NCBI GenBank assembly: GCA_900128585.1
Contig: LT642731.1
Coordinates: 1-11,714, forward strand
Source: Stramenopiles sp. TOSAG23-3
Lineage: Eukaryota; Sar
Reading direction: 5' to 3'
DNA: 11,714 nt
The notes under the pieces are model-generated. The model did no database searches, was not told the origin of the DNA, and was given only the letters and a program-made list of their open reading frames with translations. The number at the start of each line of letters is the position of its first letter. The first letter of the stretch is position 1. Below are positions 5,623 through 11,714 of the stretch, piece by piece. Position numbers and translations under genes: made by a program.

Positions 5623-6456
5623 CTCACCAACGCCCTTTCACTATCGAACACAAAAATCAAATAGCCTCTATACACATGTGTACTCTTATGTACATGCACA
5701 CAAACGAACACTGCTTCTAAATGCCGTGATAGTGCTTTTTTCCTGCAAGCTTGATAGAAACCGTTGCGTAAATTCTCTATCTGTTTATGTGTCCGTGTGT
5801 GTGTTTATCTAATCTATGCTTTTGGGTTTATATTTCATATTGTTTCTTGAAGAATTGATTTGACTAATAATAGTATTTTTTAATTTTTTTTATAAGAGAA
5901 GAAGAAGAAAGAGAAGTGTATTTTAATAAAACACAACAACAACAACAATTATTATTATTTTTTTGTATAATTATTATTATTTTCGGTTATATTTATATAT
6001 AATAATATTACGCTCTTCTTATATATATTCGAAGAAGGTGGTGGCCTTTAAAGTACGTACGGTATGTGTATAATACCGTTTTTTTCGTATTTTTTCCTTC
6101 CTTCTTCTTCCTTTTTTTCATCATCATTATTTTTTTGTTCGTTTCGTTATAATTTAGATAATAATCAAAAAATAATATTACTACATAATAAATAATAATA
6201 ATAATAGGAAGGAGTAGTAAGTAGTATAATCATCATCATCATTTTCACAACGGTGGAAAAAGAAAGTAAAAGTAAAACGATGGCATGATATGCACGATTG
6301 TCATGACAACGATTTTATTATAAATTGTGTATACGGGGGAGAAAGTTAAACCAGTAATACGACAGTAGTATTTTATACTGGAGTTAATAACATTATAAAC
6401 GAGTAAACTGCAAAGAAGGCCGCCATTTTATTTTTTTGCTGTACAAGCTCCAGACC
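5623..6456. other. AT-rich divergent intergenic region with microsatellites
   Basis: This 834-base region separates two divergently transcribed genes, so it should contain both promoters. It holds an AAC run (about 5931-5947), ATT runs (about 5947-5990), an ATA/AAT run (about 6187-6206) and a CAT run (about 6231-6243). It also has purine-rich (about 5894-5915) and pyrimidine-rich (about 6095-6120) stretches and a small hairpin at 6059-6085. I see no clear TATA or initiator sequence above the A/T background and no credible gene. Confidence 0.65.
6059..6085 (+). repeat. ACGGTAT hairpin followed by T7
   Basis: ACGGTAT (6059-6065) and ATACCGT (6073-6079) are perfect reverse complements around a 7-base loop. 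The final T of the stem begins a run of seven T (6079-6085). The form resembles a hairpin-plus-T-run terminator or a Pol III stop. No transcript ends are known here and no tRNA-like boxes precede it, so function is unassigned. Confidence 0.5.
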
Positions 6457-6870
6457 ATGCCAAAACGGTTTCCTCGTCGGCACTTGTGTGGAAGTTCAAA
6501 CTTGCCAAAAGCACAAAAATGTGTAGATACAGCTGAGATTCTAATTAAGCCCCCAGTACTAAAATTCGTAGACCCGTCGGAACAGGTTGGGAGAGTATGG
6601 AAAAGGCCGACGACGCTGTATGAACCCCCCGTTATACAAAAGACTAAATTAGGCGGGACAATAGTAAGACCTGAGTCTCGCTGCAATGCAGAGCGTGTGC
6701 ATAACGTTGTGAGTTCATTTCTAGACAGTCATGAAAACCACTCATTTTTACAGAAGCAATGGAGCAATTCCCAACCTCAAATGGGTGTGTCTGAGTGGCA
6801 GCCAGGAGAGGCACCCCGTGCAAGGCCAATATTCACCATGACAGACGATTTATTTGTAGGCGGGGTATAA
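6457..6870 (+). CDS. small hypothetical protein (137 aa), Pro-rich and soluble
   Basis: I do not recognise this protein. The first ATG is at 6457; the frame extends upstream only through a TTG codon, so 137 residues is the likely product. The composition is basic, polar and Pro-rich, with motifs such as KPPVLKFVDP (31-40), YEPPVI (55-60) and APRARPIFTM (119-128). It ends in a short hydrophobic DDLFVGGV (130-137). There is no signal peptide or membrane segment, and the Cys residues (11, 22, 76) form no zinc pattern. The G+C content is clearly above the flanking spacers, which supports real coding. It is divergent from the sulfotransferase and convergent with RRP12. Short Pro-rich proteins of this kind are common in axonemal and cytoskeletal complexes, but that is only a resemblance of composition. 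Confidence 0.68.
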   Translation: MPKRFPRRHLCGSSNLPKAQKCVDTAEILIKPPVLKFVDPSEQVGRVWKRPTTLYEPPVIQKTKLGGTIVRPESRCNAERVHNVVSSFLDSHENHSFLQKQWSNSQPQMGVSEWQPGEAPRARPIFTMTDDLFVGGV

Positions 6871-7236
6871 TATGGTGGGGGGTCGCGTCAAGGTTTAACG
6901 GGGCCACTTAAATTTGCCTCTGGCTCTGGTCTCTGGTCGGAGTGATCCACAAAAACATTTGTACAAAAAAGTAAAAAGAAAATAGGTGACCATATATTAA
7001 GTTATTCTTTTCCTTTTCCCAAATAAAAAGTTCGAAAACACAAAAATATTGCCAATTTAAAAAAGTTCAAAAACTGAGATAATAAAAATAAAAATTTAAC
7101 ATTAATGACGAAATAAAAGCGTGCATGCTGTATTATCCTCTCGCAAGTATCATATATTAATACTGTGGGCTTTGTTTTTAGAAACCCCACCCCAGGGAAT
7201 CCGGTGGAATTTTTACAACAGGCATTTTGCCGGCCG
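6871..7236. other. spacer between convergent genes
   Basis: This 366-base spacer between the 137-residue gene and RRP12 should contain both 3' untranslated regions. After about 80 bases of mixed composition it becomes A/T-rich. A plus-strand AATAAA at 7022-7027 lies about 150 bases after the small gene's stop. No gene, tRNA or strong repeat is visible. Confidence 0.65.
7022..7027 (+). promoter_or_regulatory. candidate polyadenylation signal of the 137-residue gene
   Basis: AATAAA lies about 150 bases downstream of the stop at 6870 in the sense orientation. A/T richness makes chance occurrence possible; a second AATAAA lies near 7111. Confidence 0.3.
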
Positions 7237-10200
7237 TTAACCTCGTTTTTTTCCCTGTCTTTTTCCCCCCTTGCCTCCTTTTTTTCCACGCCTTGATTCT
7301 TTCCAATTTTGCTGAAAATCTTTTCCAAACTTGACGTATGCAAATTCTTGGCCTCCAGCTTTTCCACGAACGACACCATTTTTCTTTTCCTTGCGAGCGC
7401 GCTTGTTCGACCGGGAGGGGGAATTTGAGTGCGCCGCTGTCTCTTCTTCCCCCGCGTCGTGAATTACCCCGATGCCCTTGTTCAAAGAAAAGTTCACTCG
7501 GTTGTTGGTTGCGGAATGCTCGTTGGGTTTACTGTTTCCTTCTTCTTCGACGATCATTTTTCCGCTTTTGTCGTATTTTATATCGTCGCGCTGTGATCGA
7601 GTACGCTTCTTCTGTTTTGAGTCCGAAGATGCGAGAGAAAACGTAGTCTGCAGATCGGCGTTCCACGAAAGGCTTGACTTGGCATGCTTCTCGTTCGCAA
7701 GGTCTTGTAGCTTACGGTCTTCCCGTTGGTTTTGCAAGTTCTCGTAATGCTTTTTTCCGTGTTTCGCCTTTTTGCGAGATTCTTTTTCTATGTGATTGAT
7801 CAAGCCCTGGTCTTCTTCGGGAAATATTGCTCGCACATGCTCGATCCCGCATCTAGACACCATTATTTCAACTACTGCGCGTATTTTCGATTTAAACTTA
7901 TTGCGGCTGTCGCTCTTCCATTTCAACATTCCTGGAACCATTGTTTTTAGCATTCGTACCAAAAGAAACCTTGACGGGCACTTGGACGCTACACTCTTAC
8001 AAAAACTGATTAGACTCGTTATTTCTTCTCTGGCTTTGCTCGCGAAAAGCAAGCACACCGTAGAGACGAGCGCCTCCGTCGCCTCATCTTCTATGAACTT
8101 GCTGTATTTGTAATACAAACGGCTCAACGCTGTGACTGTTGCACTGCGAAAATGTGGCGTTTTACCAGCTAAGCCAGCGCTCACCATATCGAAGAATACT
8201 TTCAACATGTTGATCTTACTCATGGCCTCGCCCATTGCAAACAGGCAGTCAAAAGCGGCCTGCCTTGCGCGAGTGTTCTGCTCCTTTAAACACAACACTA
8301 CTTCGCCCAGGCTCTCTAAAAACAGCTGTTGCTGCTCCGCTACTTGCAGGTCCAGCCCGTTTACAATATGCCCGACGCATATAAGCCGCTGGCGCTTCCC
8401 AGCGACCGACGACTTGTTTATTCCCCCAATTACACTCTTAGCGATGTCCTGCAGCCATTGAAAATTCTCGGCTGCGGCTGCTTTGGAATGGTGCTCGCAC
8501 AGTGCCCCAAGAACCCGGTATGCCCGCTTTGACACGGTGGGGCTTCTATCTTCTAGGCATGGAGCAATCGCACGGTACAAAACGCTCTGCTGCGAAGCGC
8601 TCATTTTTGGCGCTAGTGCGCATGACAGCCCAAGCATAACAGAGGCGTTCTGTATGTTTGACTCTTTTTCTAAATCCATCGTTGCGTGAATCAATTTTTT
8701 CAAGACCTGTTTTCCCATGGTCTCCACTAGAGATTCTGGAGATACCAGAATATAGGCTTCAATGGTTTGCAGAAACAAATGCGAATTGCTCGCTTCAAAA
8801 CCTGCAAACAAGATCGGTAAAAAGTTTGGCGCGAACCGTTCGATTGCTTGTCTCCCTGCCTTCATCTTCTCTTTGTCGCTGCCCAGCACGTTTTCGAGCG
8901 CCTGCGTTTTCTGGTCTTCGGAGCCAAAACGGTACTCTGTGCACAGGGCCGTAAGTCCCATGCAAACGCTTGCTTGCAAGCGGGGGTACCGCGGGTCGCG
9001 CAGGGCATTTCCTAGCATGGGCCCTAGCTCGCGGAATGCGGCATGGGTGTCGATTGCTAGAGAGGCAAATGATGGAAACAGAGTCCACATTTGCTGCACT
9101 CTGGTTTGCATTACCCCCTGCACTGCGTTCGTAACATTCTCTGCTTTGGATGCACGCTCGCACTGCAATGCCACCGCCATGACATAATCACGGAACAGGC
9201 CCAGGGGCGTCCCTATGTCCTTCAAATACTTCTTCAGTAACGGCAGTAACCACAAGCGCCGGTCGAGCGTTTTCAGCGATTCCTCTACTTCCTGCGTGCC
9301 CTCTGCATTCGGGTTGCCGATTGCCACCGTCGTCAAAAAATTGGAACACCCGTAACCTTGAATGATGGCCCCTATCAACCTGTCAAAATCATTTTTTGCG
9401 TCGTGCTCTTCATCTTTTGCACGCTCCTTTTGACGCTTCCGATTCTTTTTTTCGTTGTAGTGATTCTTGTTCCGGGCTGCGTCATCTTCTTCGTCACTAC
9501 TATCATCGTCACTGTCGTCCTCGTTTGCTTTTACCATCTCCCACAACGCGTCCTCAACGTCTTCGTCGTTCCCAGTGGACCCTATTGCTCGCTCCGTGTC
9601 TAGGACGCTTGCGATGGAAAGAACCAAGGGCGTCAATAGTGGGAACGCCTGGTCTTGAAAATGCTGGAACATTCCTTTCACCAGAGGCACTATCGTAGAG
9701 CGAGCGTGGACATACCGCGGTTGGAAAAGATTGGAAACAGATGAGGTCACGTTCTCAAGGGGGGATGCAGTCAGGCTCGGCTTTTCTCCGCCAGAACCGT
9801 GCTTTTGGCGCAGCATGATGTTTTCATTTGTTATCCGCAACTCATCAAGTGATACCGCGTGAACAAAAATCCGCGCCATCGCTTCCGCTGCACCCTCCAA
9901 CACTTCCAATTGTGGCGAATCGAAATACGCAACAATGTTCAAGATCACTGACGGTAGAAGAGACAAAGAAATGCCACTGTCGTACGAGTGCATCGCTACC
10001 ATCATATCTGCCACTAGAGGCAAATAAGCGCCGACAACTTGCACGTGACGCAGGGGCGGGGGCAAGTCCAACAATGCAATGAGACAAAGATTCAACAACT
10101 CGGGGCTCCACGGGCACTTCCCGTCCTTGTCTGCACCAGTGGTGTTCACTGAGTGGCGGAGTGCTTTGAACACAAGGGATGAAAACATCGTGTCTCCTAC

Positions 10201-10998
10201 GATGTTTTGAGCCTGCAACAAAGCAAATATAAGTTTACCGGCTGAGGAATGCTTTGCATCTACCTGGGCTCTTTTTCCTTTCTTGGTCTGGTCGCTGCCG
10301 CCATCGTCGGCGTCTCTTTCGTGCATCAACAGGTGAGGCAGCGCGTCCTTTACCATCGGCAGCACCATCATCATTTTTCTACTATCAGCCCGCTTGATAC
10401 CAGACAGTATGCTCTCAACAGACGAGAAAATAGACGTGCCGATGAACGCGGCGTGCCCTTTGCCCAAAATCCGTGCTATTGCGTTCTGTGCAGCCCGGCG
10501 CACTTTTGGACGGTCGTCGCAAACCATGCTAACGATCGAGTTAAAGGCTTGCCTTGTCTGGGGCCGAGACCAAAAGCTTCTTGTCGTGGGCTGCGATGCA
10601 AACACATATCCCATGCATTCTGTCATGTTTCTGATCAAAGAGTTTGACACTGACCCATTCGCGGTACCATCGTCGCTGCTACTTCCACGCTGCAGCACGT
10701 CCGACAGAACGCCCATGGTGGCTGCAAACTTGCTTTGCAAAACGCCCGCAGAGACGTGGGGTAGTAATAACTTTAGCAAATACAAACAATCCTGGCTGTC
10801 TTCGGGATTTCCAACATCTAATGAGGTCATTAACGTTGCAAAATAGTGAGTCGTAGTAGCACTCGTACCAGCCTCCATTTTTTCCTGTATAATATCTGTC
10901 AAAGCGGAAAGGATTGCCGCAGCAGCAGGACTCCGCCGGGGGTTGGCCGCAAGACTGGCATACGCCGGAATAACGTGAGAGTTTGTGACGGTGTTCAT
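7237..10998 (-). CDS. RRP12: RRP12-like ribosome-biogenesis HEAT-repeat protein
   Basis: This 1253-residue protein is the RRP12 homologue. In yeast and animals RRP12 is a nucleolar/nuclear HEAT-repeat factor that helps process and export pre-ribosomal subunits, notably the 40S precursor. Length is close to the known family (about 1,200-1,300 residues). Residues 50-480 and 545-1060 are continuous amphipathic helical repeats. The NUC173-type core fits about 315-385 (VVGAYLPLVADMM, LEVLEGAAEAMARIFV). An acidic then basic linker is at about 490-535 (EDDSDDDSSDEEDD, KKNRKRQKERAK). The conserved C-terminal block is at about 1025-1080 (KWKSDSRNKFKSKIRAVVEI, then FPEEDQGLINHIEKESRKK). The end is a basic, Gly/Lys-rich tail (1238-1253), typical of nucleolar proteins, and KYDKSGKMIV (1141-1150) also fits. 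The ATG at 10998 leads straight into helical repeats. It is convergent with the 137-residue gene, with no introns over 3.76 kb. Confidence 0.93.
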   Translation of the reverse strand: MNTVTNSHVIPAYASLAANPRRSPAAAAILSALTDIIQEKMEAGTSATTTHYFATLMTSLDVGNPEDSQDCLYLLKLLLPHVSAGVLQSKFAATMGVLSDVLQRGSSSDDGTANGSVSNSLIRNMTECMGYVFASQPTTRSFWSRPQTRQAFNSIVSMVCDDRPKVRRAAQNAIARILGKGHAAFIGTSIFSSVESILSGIKRADSRKMMMVLPMVKDALPHLLMHERDADDGGSDQTKKGKRAQVDAKHSSAGKLIFALLQAQNIVGDTMFSSLVFKALRHSVNTTGADKDGKCPWSPELLNLCLIALLDLPPPLRHVQVVGAYLPLVADMMVAMHSYDSGISLSLLPSVILNIVAYFDSPQLEVLEGAAEAMARIFVHAVSLDELRITNENIMLRQKHGSGGEKPSLTASPLENVTSSVSNLFQPRYVHARSTIVPLVKGMFQHFQDQAFPLLTPLVLSIASVLDTERAIGSTGNDEDVEDALWEMVKANEDDSDDDSSDEEDDAARNKNHYNEKKNRKRQKERAKDEEHDAKNDFDRLIGAIIQGYGCSNFLTTVAIGNPNAEGTQEVEESLKTLDRRLWLLPLLKKYLKDIGTPLGLFRDYVMAVALQCERASKAENVTNAVQGVMQTRVQQMWTLFPSFASLAIDTHAAFRELGPMLGNALRDPRYPRLQASVCMGLTALCTEYRFGSEDQKTQALENVLGSDKEKMKAGRQAIERFAPNFLPILFAGFEASNSHLFLQTIEAYILVSPESLVETMGKQVLKKLIHATMDLEKESNIQNASVMLGLSCALAPKMSASQQSVLYRAIAPCLEDRSPTVSKRAYRVLGALCEHHSKAAAAENFQWLQDIAKSVIGGINKSSVAGKRQRLICVGHIVNGLDLQVAEQQQLFLESLGEVVLCLKEQNTRARQAAFDCLFAMGEAMSKINMLKVFFDMVSAGLAGKTPHFRSATVTALSRLYYKYSKFIEDEATEALVSTVCLLFASKAREEITSLISFCKSVASKCPSRFLLVRMLKTMVPGMLKWKSDSRNKFKSKIRAVVEIMVSRCGIEHVRAIFPEEDQGLINHIEKESRKKAKHGKKHYENLQNQREDRKLQDLANEKHAKSSLSWNADLQTTFSLASSDSKQKKRTRSQRDDIKYDKSGKMIVEEEGNSKPNEHSATNNRVNFSLNKGIGVIHDAGEEETAAHSNSPSRSNKRARKEKKNGVVRGKAGGQEFAYVKFGKDFQQNWKESRRGKKGGKGGKRQGKKRG

Positions 10999-11032
10999 TT
11001 TCAGCAGACGTTCCGGGGCAAGTCAACGACTG

Positions 11033-11070
11033 TAATATTCAATGTACAACGATAATATTCAATGTACAAC
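11033..11070 (-). repeat. 20 bp tandem repeat in the RRP12 leader or proximal promoter
   Basis: An 18-base sequence occurs at 11033-11050 and 11053-11070, an exact 20-base period, about 35-72 bases before the RRP12 ATG. On the RRP12 strand each copy contains TTGTACATTGAATATTA. The copies are identical, so the duplication is recent or maintained. Confidence 0.85.
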
Positions 11071-11189
11071 AATAAAATACACGTTCTAACTTCTTCCTCT
11101 GTTTTGTCAGATACATATCTTGCGTTCTTTTTCTAACATAAAATTAATAATCAACGTTCCTCCTAGAACGAACGCCCCAATTCATTCCT

Positions 11190-11250
11190 CCTTTCGTCTT
11201 CTTCTCTTCCTTCTTCTCTTCTTCTTTTTTATTTTTTTTTTTTTTTCCTT
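11190..11250. repeat. polypyrimidine tract (CTT/T-rich)
   Basis: This is a nearly pure C/T stretch on the plus strand, ending in a long T run (about 11232-11246), located about 190-250 bases upstream of the RRP12 ATG. On the gene's strand it reads as a GAA/A-rich purine tract, which could exclude nucleosomes or be simple microsatellite drift. Confidence 0.7.
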
Positions 11251-11645
11251 CTTCGCTTCGCGATTTTTTTTCGCGCACCTATTATTCTAAGATATACATA
11301 GCATAGACTACCTAAACGAATCCATTTTTTTTAATAAAAATACCATCACCACCACCATCACATCGTATTCTATTTATTTAATAACATCAACACACCATTA
11401 TCATTTTGGAATTTTCGGCTCATTCATCATCTTATTGTGTTGGCTGGTGTTATTTGTTTGTATTGTTATGCTATGTAAATATTGATGTTTGTTGTAGTGG
11501 CACTACTATTTTTTGTGGTGAATGCGAAGAAATGATTAACCCTAATATAAACACTATTAAAAATAAGGAAATTTATTAAAAGAATAAAAGAATAAGAATA
11601 TAATAATACCACACCACCACCTCCTACTGTACAGGTACAATAATA

Positions 11646-11679
11646 CCTCCTCCTCCTCTCTCTCTCTCTCTTCTCTCCC
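11646..11679. repeat. CCT/CT microsatellite
   Basis: A few CCT units run into a (CT)n array near the window end. It is a simple-sequence repeat about 650 bases upstream of RRP12; no function is evident. Confidence 0.8.
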
Positions 11680-11714
11680 GCGCGTTTTTTTATATTTAGA
11701 CTATTTAATTATTT

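Larger units (their letters stand above)
10999..11714. other. upstream region of RRP12
   Basis: These 716 bases lie 5' of RRP12 on its strand and run to the window end. They contain a 20 bp tandem repeat 35-72 bases from the ATG, a CTT/T-rich tract (about 11190-11250), a CACCAC/CATCAC stretch (about 11342-11361) and a CCT/CT microsatellite (about 11646-11679). On the RRP12 strand the pyrimidine tracts read as GA-rich runs. A small CGCGA-T7-TCGCG hairpin lies at 11259-11275. I see no gene. Confidence 0.65.

Noticed and set aside
6436-6456. N-terminal extension of the 137-residue protein to 6436
   Set aside because: It begins with TTG inside a T run; the first ATG is at 6457.
8762-9187. Plus-strand frame of 141 codons (and several others) inside RRP12
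   Set aside because: All are antisense or out-of-frame shadows of a continuous 1253-residue conserved protein.
11342-11361. Repeated CAC/CAT units considered as a CRISPR-like or coding His-tract feature
   Set aside because: It is a short trinucleotide microsatellite in a spacer, with no spacers of unique sequence and no open frame of note.
11530-11550. AACCCTAA near the window end considered as telomeric repeat
   Set aside because: It occurs as a single unit only, with no tandem array.
60-11714. Defence island, biosynthetic cluster or viral insertion
   Set aside because: The five genes are unrelated housekeeping or orphan eukaryotic genes on mixed strands with long spacers. No viral, transposase or clustered pathway genes are present.

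Overview
This window looks like nuclear DNA of a unicellular eukaryote, most likely an intron-poor alga or other protist. It encodes a ribosome-biogenesis HEAT-repeat protein (RRP12), a PARP-type zinc-finger/PADR1 protein and a Golgi-type Gal-3-O-sulfotransferase, all eukaryotic families. Genes sit singly on both strands, separated by several hundred bases of very AT-rich spacer with microsatellites. There are no operons, Shine-Dalgarno sites, tRNAs or rRNAs. All five genes, including the 3.76 kb RRP12 gene, read as single uninterrupted frames. A stramenopile or a small green alga would fit, but the sequence alone does not settle the lineage.

Layout. 60-1565 (+): nuclear DNA-binding protein with a PARP zinc finger, a PADR1/zinc-finger-3 module, a polymerase-X type helix-hairpin-helix region and a Gly/Tyr-rich tail. 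1566-2055: AT-rich convergent spacer with small direct and inverted repeats. 2056-3645 (-): unrecognised multi-pass membrane protein whose ends were built by short duplications. 3646-4458: AT-rich spacer with a palindrome cluster. 4459-5622 (-): type II membrane sulfotransferase of the galactose-3-O-sulfotransferase family. 5623-6456: divergent, microsatellite-rich spacer. 6457-6870 (+): small unrecognised 137-residue protein. 6871-7236: convergent spacer. 7237-10998 (-): RRP12. 10999-11714: upstream region of RRP12 with a 20 bp tandem repeat and long pyrimidine tracts.

The genes show no shared pathway: DNA-break recognition, an orphan membrane protein, glycan sulfation, an orphan small protein and ribosome assembly. 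I see no mobile element, CRISPR array, viral insertion or coherent multi-gene system. The most interesting points are the PARP-finger/pol-X-like/FUS-like architecture of the first protein and the membrane protein's duplications. One of these is a 22 bp duplication of the start codon that places two identical ATG segments in different reading frames.
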